Source: Eubacteriales bacterium
GTDB lineage: Bacteria > Bacillota_A > Clostridia > Christensenellales > Aristaeellaceae
DNA: 15,114 nt
Direction: 5' to 3'
Assembly (NCBI GenBank): GCA_028692205.1
Contig: JAQUXV010000024.1
Span: forward strand, 1-15,114
Made by a program: the position numbers and the translations under genes. Shown here piece by piece: positions 1 to 8,770 of this stretch (positions are counted from its first letter, which is position 1; every line of letters starts with the position of its first letter). The notes beneath the pieces were generated by a model. It ran no database searches, had not been told where the DNA came from, and was given only the letters and a program-made list of their open reading frames with translations.

Positions 1-1141
1 GCCGATACAGGCTGAACTGTTCGCGGGACAGCTTGGCTTTGATAGCGTCCGGCTTCAGCCCCACATCGGTGGGGCGGATGGCTTCGTGCGCGTCCTGCGC
101 GTTTTTACGGCCCTTGTATTCGTTGGGCCTGGCCGGGCAATACTCCGGCCCGAAACCGGAGGTAATCTGTTTGCGAACGGCATCCACCGCCTCGGCGCTC
201 ACGCGCACGCTGTCGGTACGGATGTAGGTTACAAGGCCTGTAACGCCCTTGCCAACGTCCACGCCTTCGTACAGCTGCTGCACCACCTGCATGGTTTTCG
301 CGGTGGAGAAGTTCAGCTTGCGACTGGCCTCCTGCTGGAGGCTGGAGGTGGTAAACGGCGGCTGGGGCCGGTTGAGCTTCTCCCCGCGCTTGATGGAGGC
401 GACGGAGAAAGCGCTGTTCAAAATGCGCTGCTTGGCCGCTTTGGCCTCGTCCTCGTTGGAAACGACCGCCTTTTTCCCGTCCATGGCGGTAAGCTTGAAA
501 CGCAGATCGGTCTTTTTGCCGCGCGCCTTGGCAAGCGCCGCGTCCGCAAGCACATCCCAATATTCCTCGGGAATAAAGTTTTCAATTTCCTCTTCCCGCT
601 GCACCACCAGCTTGGTCGCCACGCTCTGCACGCGGCCCGCGGAGAGGCCCTTTTTCACCTTCGCCCATAAAAGCGGGCTGATTTTATAGCCCACCAGCCG
701 ATCCAGCGCGCGGCGCGCCTGCTGGGCGTCCACGCGGTCCATATCCACGGCGCGCACATGGTCGATAGCTTCCTTGACCGCCTTTTTGGTGATCTCGTGA
801 AACTCGATCCGGCAGGGTTTTGTGGGGTCGATATCCAGCGACTGTGCCAGATGCCACGAAATCGCTTCTCCTTCACGGTCAGGGTCTGTCGCCAGGTACA
901 CTTTCGAGGCCGCCTTGGCGTCCTTTTTAATCTTTGCCAAAATCGATCCCCGGCCGCGGATGGTGATATACTTCATGTCAAAATCGTTCGCCGTATCCAC
1001 ACCCAGCTGGGATTTTGGCAAATCGCGCACATGGCCCTGCGAAGCCTCTACCTTGTAGCCTTTGCCCAGAAACTTTTCAATGGTCTTTGCTTTCGCGGGC
1101 GATTCCACAATCACCAGCTTCTGCTTGTTGGTTGTCGTCAT
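1..1141 (-). CDS. topA: DNA topoisomerase I, N-terminal 380 residues (cut by window edge)
   Basis: Type IA topoisomerase, which relaxes negatively supercoiled DNA by passing a strand through a transient single-strand break. The frame is open from the ATG at 1141-1139 to the window edge. Visible signatures are the Toprim start IVESPAKAKTI with Glu13, the acidic metal-binding motif DPDREGE at residues 86-92, and the active-site segment VTYIRTDS with catalytic Tyr306 (codon 226-224). The motif SAGRVQSVA (about residues 167-175) is also typical. The C-terminal zinc-finger part lies outside the window, so completeness cannot be judged. The start is set by AGGAGG (about 1148-1153), which overlaps the dprA stop codon; only 11 bases separate the genes. 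It is the last visible gene of the rbgA-to-topA run, in the usual dprA-topA order of Firmicutes. Confidence 0.97.
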   Translation of the reverse strand, partial: MTTTNKQKLVIVESPAKAKTIEKFLGKGYKVEASQGHVRDLPKSQLGVDTANDFDMKYITIRGRGSILAKIKKDAKAASKVYLATDPDREGEAISWHLAQSLDIDPTKPCRIEFHEITKKAVKEAIDHVRAVDMDRVDAQQARRALDRLVGYKISPLLWAKVKKGLSAGRVQSVATKLVVQREEEIENFIPEEYWDVLADAALAKARGKKTDLRFKLTAMDGKKAVVSNEDEAKAAKQRILNSAFSVASIKRGEKLNRPQPPFTTSSLQQEASRKLNFSTAKTMQVVQQLYEGVDVGKGVTGLVTYIRTDSVRVSAEAVDAVRKQITSGFGPEYCPARPNEYKGRKNAQDAHEAIRPTDVGLKPDAIKAKLSREQFSLYR

Positions 1142-1152
1142 TCCGTTGCCTC

Positions 1153-2268
1153 CTAATCATTTGGGGTGGCGCGGATCGCGAGTGCAAAGATATTGCCGCT
1201 GTCACGCCGAATCTGTCCCATAATTTCCATAACGCTGAGTTCCGCCATCAGCTCGTCGGGCGAAAAACCCGTCTGCTCACATAAGCCGTCCATACCCAGC
1301 GGTTCCCGGAGCAATGCGCCGAGGATCGCCTGTTGCGTAAGGTTTGCGCCTTCCGGCGGCAATTCCCGTTTTTCGGCGGTCAAATCGGGTTTGGGTTCCA
1401 GCCCCAAATCTTCCAGCACGTCCGCCGCCGAGGTCACCAGCCGCGCGCCCTCCCGCAGAATGGTCAGCGGTCCTTCGGCCACCGTCTGCCCCACGCAGCC
1501 CGGAACCGCAAACACGTCCCGCCCCTGGTTGAGCGCTGCGTTTACGGTAATCATGCCGCCGCTTTTAATCCGGCCTTCCACAAAGATCACCGCGTGGCTC
1601 AGGCCGCTGATGACCCGGTTCCGATTGGGAAAGTGATAGGCCTGCGGCGTCGCGTCGATCGGATATTCGCTGATCACCGCACCGCCGCCCTCGATGATCT
1701 TTTGGTATACCCCGAGGTTTTCAATGGGGTACGGCACGTTAACGCCGCTGCCAAGCACGGCCACGGTGGGGCCGCCCGCGTCCAGCGCACCCTCGTGGGC
1801 GCATCCGTCGATGCCCCGCGCCATGCCGCTGACCACGCAAAGCCCCGCGTCGCAGAGCCCGAAAGCGATGGTGCGCGCCATATCCCGGCCGTAACCGCTG
1901 GGGTATCGTGTGCCCACAATGGCCGCCGAAGGGCGGCTTAGCGCAGTCACATCGCCCATAGCGTATACCACATACGGCGGATCGTCAATACATCGCAGCA
2001 GCGGCGGGTAGGTATCCTCTTCGACAAACAGGGTGGTAACGCCCTTTTTTTCAATTCGCTCGCACAGGGCGTCCAGCGCGATACCGCTGTGATAGCGTTG
2101 CAGCACGCGGTTGGCTGCTTCGTTGGCCGTGAGAGAAATTCCATTTTGAAAATCTTCCCACAGCGCACAGGCGGAACCGCGTTTTTCCAGCAGCTTTCGC
2201 ACCCTGTCCGCCGAAAGCTCGGCGGCGGACAGCCATAAAAGGCATCGTTGTTCTTCCGTATAGCGCAT
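1153..2268 (-). CDS. dprA: DNA processing protein DprA (Smf)
   Basis: DprA binds incoming single-stranded DNA during natural transformation and loads RecA on it; it is also kept in many bacteria not known to be competent. The 371-residue product shows a helical N-terminal region, then the Rossmann-like core: IVGTRYPSGYG (117-127), VVSGMARGIDGCAHEGAL (145-162), VLGSGVNVPYP (171-181), FPNRNRVISGLS (213-224) and SGGMITVNAALNQGR (236-250), ending VFAVPG. A winged-helix-like tail occupies about 305-365. The frame is open upstream to 2466, but that would overlap comM deeply. The ATG at 2268-2266 has GGAGGT just upstream and starts 2 bases after the comM stop, so I chose it. The comM-dprA-topA spacing implies one transcript with translational coupling. 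Confidence 0.96.
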   Translation of the reverse strand: MRYTEEQRCLLWLSAAELSADRVRKLLEKRGSACALWEDFQNGISLTANEAANRVLQRYHSGIALDALCERIEKKGVTTLFVEEDTYPPLLRCIDDPPYVVYAMGDVTALSRPSAAIVGTRYPSGYGRDMARTIAFGLCDAGLCVVSGMARGIDGCAHEGALDAGGPTVAVLGSGVNVPYPIENLGVYQKIIEGGGAVISEYPIDATPQAYHFPNRNRVISGLSHAVIFVEGRIKSGGMITVNAALNQGRDVFAVPGCVGQTVAEGPLTILREGARLVTSAADVLEDLGLEPKPDLTAEKRELPPEGANLTQQAILGALLREPLGMDGLCEQTGFSPDELMAELSVMEIMGQIRRDSGNIFALAIRATPND

Positions 2269-2270
2269 GG

Positions 2271-3806
2271 CTACCTCCAATACTGCCCGTCCAGGTTCCG
2301 AAATTGTATGGCCTGCGCCACATCCTGCAGGGCAATGATATCCCGCGCGCCCAAATCGGCCAGCGTACGCGCCACCTTGCGGATGCGCCCGTAGGCGCGC
2401 ATGCTGATGTGGAACTGTTCCACAGCGCGGTGCAGCAACGCCGCGGCGTCCGGCTCCATAACGCAATAGGCATCAATGCCTTCCTGCGTCAGGTTGGCGT
2501 TGCAGTAATAATGCTCGTTTTGATAGCGCGCAAGCTGCCGTTCGCGGGCAGCCAGCACGCGGCGCTGCACGGTGCGGCTGTCCTCCGCCTCACCGCTTTG
2601 CTCGATCTCCTCAATGGTTACGGCGTCCATTTCCACCTGCAAATCGATACGGTCCAGCAGCGGGCCGCTGATGCGCGCCAGATAGCGCTGAATCTCGTAG
2701 GGTTTGCATCGGCAGGCCCTTGTTTTGCTGCCGTGGTTGCCGCAGGGGCAGGGGTTCATGCCCGCCACCAGCATACACCGGCTTTGGTAGCGCGCCTGCC
2801 CGCTGACGCGGGTGATATTCACATATCCGTCTTCCAGCGGCTGGCGAAGCGCTTCCAATGTCTGGCGCTGGTACTCCGGCAGCTCGTCCAGAAACAGAAC
2901 GCCGTTATGCGCCAGCGAAACCTCGCCGGGCCGGGCTTTTGTGCCGCCGCCGATCATAGCGGGCAATGACACATTGTGGTGGGGCGACCGGAAAGGGCGC
3001 ACGGTCATCAGCCCCGCTTCGCGTTCCAGCTCGCCGGCCGCGGAATGGATGCAGGTGGTTTCCAGCGCCTCCTCGTAGGACAACGGCGGCAAAATACCCG
3101 GCAGGCAGCGCGCGAGCATGGTTTTCCCGCTGCCGGGCACGCCAACCATCAGCAGATTATGCCCGCCCGCGGCGGCAACCTCCAGCGCCTTGCGCGCGAT
3201 CTTCTGGCCTCTCACGTATTTCAGGTCGTTTTCGATCACTTGATCGTTCAGCAATTCTTCATAGGGTATCTGGGTTTGCGCGGGAATGTTCTTTTGCCCC
3301 GTCAGGTGTTCCACCGCCTCGCGCAGGGTAACGGCCGGATAAATGCGGACGTCGCTCAGGCAGGCCGCCTCACAGGCGTTCCCCACAGGAAGCACTACCT
3401 CGCCGATGCCCGCGGCGCGCGCCGCCAGCACCATCGAGAGCACGCCCCGAACCGGCATCAGGTCCCCGTGCAGTGAAAGCTCGCCTAATAACAGCGTGTG
3501 CGGAATTGTCGCCGCATACGCGTCCGGCTTCTGGGCGGCCAGCAGCGATACCGCAATCGCCAGTTCCAGGCTGGTGCCTTCCTTGCGGACGTCCGCGGGC
3601 GCGAGGTTGACGGTTAATTTTTTCATGGGCCACGGGAAACCGCTGTTGACGATCGCCGCGCGAATCCTGTCCCGGCTTTCCTTGACGGCAACGCTCGGCA
3701 GGCCCACCACGTCGAAGCCGATCAGCCCGTTGCTGATGCACGCCTCCACGTCGACCAAAAAGCCGTTTACCCCGTCCAGACCGCCGGATATGGTTTTCGC
3801 CAGCAA
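2271..3806 (-). CDS. comM: ComM/YifB-family Mg-chelatase-like AAA+ ATPase
   Basis: YifB/ComM proteins are hexameric AAA+ helicases; in Gram-negative transformers ComM drives branch migration during integration of donor DNA. The 511-residue product has the N-terminal ChlI-like domain (about 1-120, with FDVVGLPSVAVKESRDR), the AAA+ core with Walker A GVPGSGKT (222-229) and Walker B VLFLDE (303-308), the family cysteine cluster beginning NPCPCG (about 351-367), and the C-terminal Mg-chelatase domain. A longer frame opens with GTG at 3842. The TTG at 3806-3804 is preferred because it has GAGGGT 6 bases upstream and yields MLAKT, the usual start of this family. It lies between a glycosyltransferase gene and dprA, and its role here is inferred from family and neighbours. 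Confidence 0.94.
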   Translation of the reverse strand: MLAKTISGGLDGVNGFLVDVEACISNGLIGFDVVGLPSVAVKESRDRIRAAIVNSGFPWPMKKLTVNLAPADVRKEGTSLELAIAVSLLAAQKPDAYAATIPHTLLLGELSLHGDLMPVRGVLSMVLAARAAGIGEVVLPVGNACEAACLSDVRIYPAVTLREAVEHLTGQKNIPAQTQIPYEELLNDQVIENDLKYVRGQKIARKALEVAAAGGHNLLMVGVPGSGKTMLARCLPGILPPLSYEEALETTCIHSAAGELEREAGLMTVRPFRSPHHNVSLPAMIGGGTKARPGEVSLAHNGVLFLDELPEYQRQTLEALRQPLEDGYVNITRVSGQARYQSRCMLVAGMNPCPCGNHGSKTRACRCKPYEIQRYLARISGPLLDRIDLQVEMDAVTIEEIEQSGEAEDSRTVQRRVLAARERQLARYQNEHYYCNANLTQEGIDAYCVMEPDAAALLHRAVEQFHISMRAYGRIRKVARTLADLGARDIIALQDVAQAIQFRNLDGQYWR

Positions 3807-3812
3807 ATAGCA

Positions 3813-3818
3813 ACCCTC
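3813..3818 (-). promoter_or_regulatory. Ribosome binding site deciding a TTG start of comM
   Basis: On the minus strand GAGGGT is followed by a 6-base spacer and TTG. The only upstream alternative, GTG at 3842-3840, has no comparable Shine-Dalgarno and would add 12 residues foreign to the family. Confidence 0.7.
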
Positions 3819-3855
3819 ATTTCCCTTTTGGTGGATTATCACGCGCGACGATGGC

Positions 3856-6800
3856 TTAGTAATACAGCTTGGGGAACCACTTAAGCCATTCCAGCCAGCC
3901 GGTCGGCGTCAGCAGGCCCGAAGCGTAGGGATAGAACATCGCGAAAAATACCGCCGCCAGAACGACGTATGCGATCATCACCCGTTTGCGCCACTTGGGG
4001 TGTTTAAGCAGGTCGAACACCATCGTCGTCGCAAGGATGATAAAGGGCACGCTCGCGAAATAATGATAGATGTACATGGAGCGCGGCACCAGCACCCACG
4101 GCAGATACTGCGCGCAGAAACCCACTACGATCACAAGCAGCGTCAGGTTGCCGTCGCCCTGCCGCAGCCGCAGCCCGCTGCGAATGGCAAGGTATTTGCG
4201 GATGAACAGCGCCAGCACAATCACCATGCAGAGCGCGCCTACGTAGAAGATCAGCGGATTGCCCATGCACATGATGGTGCTTGCATAGCCCGTCGGCTCA
4301 AACTTATCCTGATCGAACCACATGGGCTTCAGGATCAGCGGCCATTGCCACCACGGCGAGTAGAAGGGATGGTCCATGCCCAGCCCGGGCGTGGATTGGT
4401 AGGAGAACATGGATATTTGCGCCTTCACAATCCGGCTGATGGTTACCGGCCCCGTGGGCGACAGATACGGAATGTAGCTTAGATAGTAAATGCCCGCAGG
4501 CACCGCGATAAAGAACAGCACGCAGAACGCACAGGTAACCAGAATGCGTTTGAGCGTAAGCTCGCGGGCCCAGTGAACACGCAGCGTCTGCGCGGGCGAA
4601 AGGCCTTCCTCCTCCACATCGTAGGCTACCAGCCCCGTGCGGAACTGGCGGTAAGCCGCGATGAAAAACAGGATGGCAAGCCCCACCGCAGAATATAGCC
4701 CGATCCACTTGCTGGCGATGGAAAGCCCCATAAACAGCCCGGACAGCGCCAGCGGAACCAGCGCGCGCAGGAACGCTTTGGTTATCACACGCGGCTTAGC
4801 GTTCGCAGAAGCATATGCGGGCACCGCATATACGTCCGTTTGCAGATAACGTGCCATGTACACAAACGACAGGATAATAAACAGCACCGGGAAGCTGTCG
4901 ATGGTTGCGATACGCGTTTGGGTAAAATGCATCAGGTCGAAGGTGAATAGCAGCATCGCAAACGTCGCCAGATCGCGCCGTTTGGTGAGCTGTTTGGTGA
5001 GCAGATACAGCGACGGCAGCATCAGCACGCCGACCAGCGCGCCCATAAACCGCCAGCCGAACGGCGTCATCCCGAATATGGCGATGCCTACGGACATGAT
5101 CAGTTTGCCAAGCGGCGGGTGCGTGGTTTCGTAGGGCGCGATGCCGTGCAAATGCTCGTATGCCGTACGCGCATGGTAAATTTCATCAAAATAGGTGCCG
5201 TAGAACCAGCCGGGCTCGCCGTCCATCGTATTCTGCTCATCAATCAGGTTTTCGGCAGGTTTGTCGGTTTTCAGCACATCCTTGGCGCCGGTATGCGATG
5301 CCAGCGTAAGGGGAATCTGCTCCCCGTCGGCGTTGCGTAAAATAATCTCCCACAGGTTCAGCCCGGCCGTTTCCGCGTTGACACGCAGGTATTTGCCGGT
5401 AAGCCAGAGAAGGTCGTCCTCGTTATTATCGTTGAAGGTCACGTTGCCGCCCGCGTCGGTATTGCTGGTAACGGCGTAGTTCCAGCGGTAGCACAGGCCC
5501 TCCCGCATCTCGCAAGGGTAGGCTATCGACCAGTTTTCTCCGTCGTCGCTCACGGACACGGAGAAGTCGTTGTAGCTGACGCCTGCATAATATAGAATTT
5601 TGAAGGTTTGCGCCCGATCCAGCTCCAGCACCACTTCCTCGTCCGCGCTGGTGGCCACCCAGGCCGTCTGCGGCGCTTTGGTGCTGCCCAGATTGGTAAA
5701 CGTGAGCGCCGAATAAACAACGAAGGTGATCCCCATGATGAGGAAATCCTTCATCGTCAAGCGCAGGCGCGCATCGCGCGGCGAAAGCAGGTCGTTGCGG
5801 TAACAGGCGTCGGTGCGTACCGGTTTTACCCGTTTCGGCTCAACCGCCGTTTCCGGCTGCGCCGTGAGACCGGTATAGGCGATTATCCCGGCATAAACGC
5901 ACAGCAGCACGTTCAATACGCCGATCGTCATGTTCAGGGCATAGGTATCCGCGTTCAGATGGCCCATGGCCGCGCCGTATAGGATGGAATTGTCCAGCAC
6001 AATCGCGGTGTTCAGGAAGGTGGTTACCGAGAACCCCGCAAACAGCCATAAAAGCCGCTTGTCCCCCGTGCGCGCATACCCAAGCGGCAGCAGCAGCAGC
6101 GCCGCGAAAAGATAGCGCTCATGCACTTTCAAACCCAGCACGTAAACGCCGATCAGCATCAGCGCCATGGCGAAAGGCAGCTTGTCGGCATTATGTCCGG
6201 CAACCAGATACACAAGCGCGTACAAATAGGCAAACACCATCCACAGCGTGCCATAGCTCTGGTAGGTAACCGGGAAAATCGCCAGTACAAGAAACGCAAG
6301 GCCAAACAGAAGGCACAGCGCCGTCAGCAGCGCGCGTTTCCCGTCGCCGTCAAAGCCTTCTTTGCGGCGCAGGCGCTCAATAACCGCCGTAAGCCTGCTG
6401 AGGTATGCCCGCGGGCCGCGGTAAAGCTTCGCCGTCCATGCGCCCGCCGCCAGCAGCAGCGCGCCCGAGACGACGGGTATCCACACGGAAAGCGATTTCA
6501 CTACGTTGCCGCCGTCCGCCGAAAGATGCGACCAGTTGCCGCCCAACAGGTACATCAGGTTGGCGGTATTCAGCGTGGCATAGTCATACGAGGCTAAGGT
6601 TTCCTGATAGAGTTTGACGAGCCACAGCGGGTCGCTCTGGCTGATGGAAAACGGCACAACCACCGCTGCCGCAACACCCACGGCAATCAGCATGCCCTGC
6701 CAGAGGCGCTTCCACTGCGCCGCCCTGTCCTTTTTAGAGGTCGCTAGCAGTGACAATATCAGCCATATGCCGCCCACGGGAGCAAACAGCAGCGCCTGCG

Positions 6801-8073
6801 GCTTCACCAGCGCCGCCGCAACGTATAAGGGCAGCGCCGCGCGCCAGTTGCGCTCCATCGCGGTGATCGCGGTAAAAAACAGCAGGAGCGCAAGCAGCGT
6901 ATCCACCTGCCCCCACGCCGCGCCGTTCACCAGCGCCGCCGGGCTAAACGCGAACAGCAGCCCCACAAACGCCGCCGCTTTCAGCGGAATGCGCTTTTTC
7001 ACATACGCAAACAGGGCCATTGCCCCCACCATGTCGCACAGGATGGGAACCGCTTTCACCAGCAGCCTGGTCTGCAGCGAATCGGCATACCCGATCGCGC
7101 GGATCAGTGCGCCTACCGGCCACAATAGCAGCATGTAGCCGGGCGGGTAATCGCAAAAATAACCATCGGCATAGAACCCTGTCGGCCCCGCGTCCGCCAT
7201 ATGAAGGCTCCAGGCCGAAAAGCAGTTCATGTCCACCTGATAGCCTTCCACGTTTGCCCCAAGAACAAGGCGGAGCACAAACGCGGCAACCATCGCCAGC
7301 CAGAAAGCCAACAGCGTCATGCTCGTTTTGGTTTTGTCCAACGATTCGTTTTTCAGCATTCCTCTGCCGCCGATGGCGGCCAGCAGCACGAACACCGCCG
7401 CAAGCAGCACAAACAGCAGCGTGCTCTTGTGCGGCGATGCAGCAGCATCCGCACCCGTTGACGAATCATCCGCGTTGTAACTGACCGTGTACCAGAGCGT
7501 AGCGACAACACCCGTCGGCAATGTATCCACCTGCTCGACCGTAATATCATCGAAATATGCGATGCCCTGGCTCTCCGCGCCGTAACCGCCGATGCGCACG
7601 TCCAGCTGAATCTGCGTCTGGTCTTCGCCGGTTTCGCCGTACCACTCGACGTATTGCCATTCTCCCTGCGTGTCGAAAAGGCACTCGGAGAACGCGTACA
7701 CATCTTCAATGGCAAGGTTGGCGCCGTTGCCGCTGTCCTCCATATCGTCCACAAGGATATAGCCCGAAACGCGATACATCGTCTCGGGCTTTACGTTGAC
7801 GGCGCATACGTATCGGGCGTCGTTTACATTGGCGTTGGTGATTTTGGCGCTGTACTTGCCGGAGTACGCTTTTTCATCGGTAATTTCAAAACGGGTAAAG
7901 CCTTCCTGCGTCCGGTAAGCGCTGGTGTACCAGCCGTCCGGCTCGCCCGCCGAATTTATTTTTTCAAACCCGCCGTTGGCGAGCAGGTTTTCCCCTTCGC
8001 CCAGCGCAAAACCGCCGAACAGGCATAAAACGGCCGCCATCAGCAGCAATCCGCATAAAAGCTTTTTCATCAT
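3856..8073 (-). CDS. Membrane protein with two fused GT-C glycosyltransferase modules, the second PMT (GT39) like
   Basis: Predicted polytopic membrane glycosyltransferase of 1405 residues using lipid-linked sugar donors. Order of parts: signal peptide (1-25); lectin-like beta-sandwich (about 28-182, from NLLANGGFE to YFDDITVEQV); a membrane helix (about 218-235); a first GT-C enzyme (about 252-745) with Asp281 in an early loop, DYPPGYMLLL (308-317), AAWGQVD (385-391), KPQ (424-426) and VHERY (650-654); a discoidin-like sandwich (about 800-915); then a PMT-family enzyme (about 770-1405) with FDEIYHART (962-970) carrying the acidic pair Asp963-Glu964, THPPLGK (984-990), and a PMT C-terminal membrane region. 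Acceptor and sugar are not visible; proteins or wall polymers are possible. The frame opens at 8256, inside rnhB, but ATG 8073 with AAGGTGG upstream and a signal peptide is the plausible start; a second ATG follows at once. The GT39 assignment is firm, the first module's family less so. Confidence 0.9.
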   Translation of the reverse strand: MMKKLLCGLLLMAAVLCLFGGFALGEGENLLANGGFEKINSAGEPDGWYTSAYRTQEGFTRFEITDEKAYSGKYSAKITNANVNDARYVCAVNVKPETMYRVSGYILVDDMEDSGNGANLAIEDVYAFSECLFDTQGEWQYVEWYGETGEDQTQIQLDVRIGGYGAESQGIAYFDDITVEQVDTLPTGVVATLWYTVSYNADDSSTGADAAASPHKSTLLFVLLAAVFVLLAAIGGRGMLKNESLDKTKTSMTLLAFWLAMVAAFVLRLVLGANVEGYQVDMNCFSAWSLHMADAGPTGFYADGYFCDYPPGYMLLLWPVGALIRAIGYADSLQTRLLVKAVPILCDMVGAMALFAYVKKRIPLKAAAFVGLLFAFSPAALVNGAAWGQVDTLLALLLFFTAITAMERNWRAALPLYVAAALVKPQALLFAPVGGIWLILSLLATSKKDRAAQWKRLWQGMLIAVGVAAAVVVPFSISQSDPLWLVKLYQETLASYDYATLNTANLMYLLGGNWSHLSADGGNVVKSLSVWIPVVSGALLLAAGAWTAKLYRGPRAYLSRLTAVIERLRRKEGFDGDGKRALLTALCLLFGLAFLVLAIFPVTYQSYGTLWMVFAYLYALVYLVAGHNADKLPFAMALMLIGVYVLGLKVHERYLFAALLLLPLGYARTGDKRLLWLFAGFSVTTFLNTAIVLDNSILYGAAMGHLNADTYALNMTIGVLNVLLCVYAGIIAYTGLTAQPETAVEPKRVKPVRTDACYRNDLLSPRDARLRLTMKDFLIMGITFVVYSALTFTNLGSTKAPQTAWVATSADEEVVLELDRAQTFKILYYAGVSYNDFSVSVSDDGENWSIAYPCEMREGLCYRWNYAVTSNTDAGGNVTFNDNNEDDLLWLTGKYLRVNAETAGLNLWEIILRNADGEQIPLTLASHTGAKDVLKTDKPAENLIDEQNTMDGEPGWFYGTYFDEIYHARTAYEHLHGIAPYETTHPPLGKLIMSVGIAIFGMTPFGWRFMGALVGVLMLPSLYLLTKQLTKRRDLATFAMLLFTFDLMHFTQTRIATIDSFPVLFIILSFVYMARYLQTDVYAVPAYASANAKPRVITKAFLRALVPLALSGLFMGLSIASKWIGLYSAVGLAILFFIAAYRQFRTGLVAYDVEEEGLSPAQTLRVHWARELTLKRILVTCAFCVLFFIAVPAGIYYLSYIPYLSPTGPVTISRIVKAQISMFSYQSTPGLGMDHPFYSPWWQWPLILKPMWFDQDKFEPTGYASTIMCMGNPLIFYVGALCMVIVLALFIRKYLAIRSGLRLRQGDGNLTLLVIVVGFCAQYLPWVLVPRSMYIYHYFASVPFIILATTMVFDLLKHPKWRKRVMIAYVVLAAVFFAMFYPYASGLLTPTGWLEWLKWFPKLYY

Positions 8074-8140
8074 CCATCCCACCTTGATCTCTCGCGGCAG
8101 CCGTATCAAACCGGGTGATTTGTCGCCCGCGGCCGCGCGA

Positions 8141-8770
8141 TCATTCCGCAATCCATTTGCCGATAAACGACCGGCGATGCTGCGGGCACGGCCCGTATTG
8201 CCGGATGGCCTGAATATGCTCCGCCGTGCCGTATCCCTTATTGCGTTCCAGCCCATATCGGGGGTATTGCTCCGCCAGTTTGCGAATCTGCCGATCCCGC
8301 GTCACCTTGGCCACAATGCTGGCTGCCGCGATGGAATAGCTGATCGCGTCCCCGTGTATGATCCCTTCGATGGGAAACGGAAGCGAAAGCCCGGTTACCG
8401 CGTCCACAAGGCACAGGGTTGCGGGCGCTTCCGAAGCGGCGCGCCGCATGGCAAGCTTCGTCGCCTGCAAAATATTGATCGTATCGATTTCCTCCGCGCT
8501 CGCCTCACCGACGCCCACATACAGCGCGCAGGCCAGAATCTCCTCATATACGGCTTCGCGGCGGGCTTCTGAAAGCTTTTTGCTGTCGTCCACCCAGGGG
8601 AGAACCGGTTCTCCGGGCATCACCACACAGGCGGCAACCACCGGCCCGAGCAGCGGCCCGCGCCCGGCCTCGTCCATACCCGCGAGCGATGTGCCAAAGC
8701 CCAGATAAGCGCTGTCGTGCGCCACCAGCACGGCGGAACGCTCCAGCCGTTTCGCATTAGGCCCTGTCAT
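8141..8770 (-). CDS. rnhB: Ribonuclease HII
   Basis: Cleaves the RNA strand of RNA-DNA hybrids and nicks at single ribonucleotides left in DNA, starting ribonucleotide excision repair. The 209-residue product has the metal-binding signature MDEAGRGPLLGPVVAA with Asp33 and Glu34, further catalytic acids at about Asp123 (LVDAVTG) and Asp141 (GDAISYSIAAAS), the ASIVAKVTRDR segment, and the YGLERNKGYGT motif. The usual Gly after the third acidic residue is Ala here, a minor deviation. The ATG at 8770-8768 has GGGAGG upstream and overlaps the end of rbgA by 14 bases, implying translational coupling. A 67-base gap with no terminator separates it from the glycosyltransferase gene. Confidence 0.96.
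   Translation of the reverse strand: MTGPNAKRLERSAVLVAHDSAYLGFGTSLAGMDEAGRGPLLGPVVAACVVMPGEPVLPWVDDSKKLSEARREAVYEEILACALYVGVGEASAEEIDTINILQATKLAMRRAASEAPATLCLVDAVTGLSLPFPIEGIIHGDAISYSIAAASIVAKVTRDRQIRKLAEQYPRYGLERNKGYGTAEHIQAIRQYGPCPQHRRSFIGKWIAE

Noticed and set aside
2269..2466. N-terminal extension of dprA to 437 residues
   Set aside because: It lies wholly inside comM, has no ribosome binding site, and extends beyond the usual DprA N-terminus.
8074..8256. N-terminal extension of the glycosyltransferase to 1466 residues
   Set aside because: It would overlap rnhB and bury the signal peptide; the ATG at 8073 has a Shine-Dalgarno sequence directly upstream.
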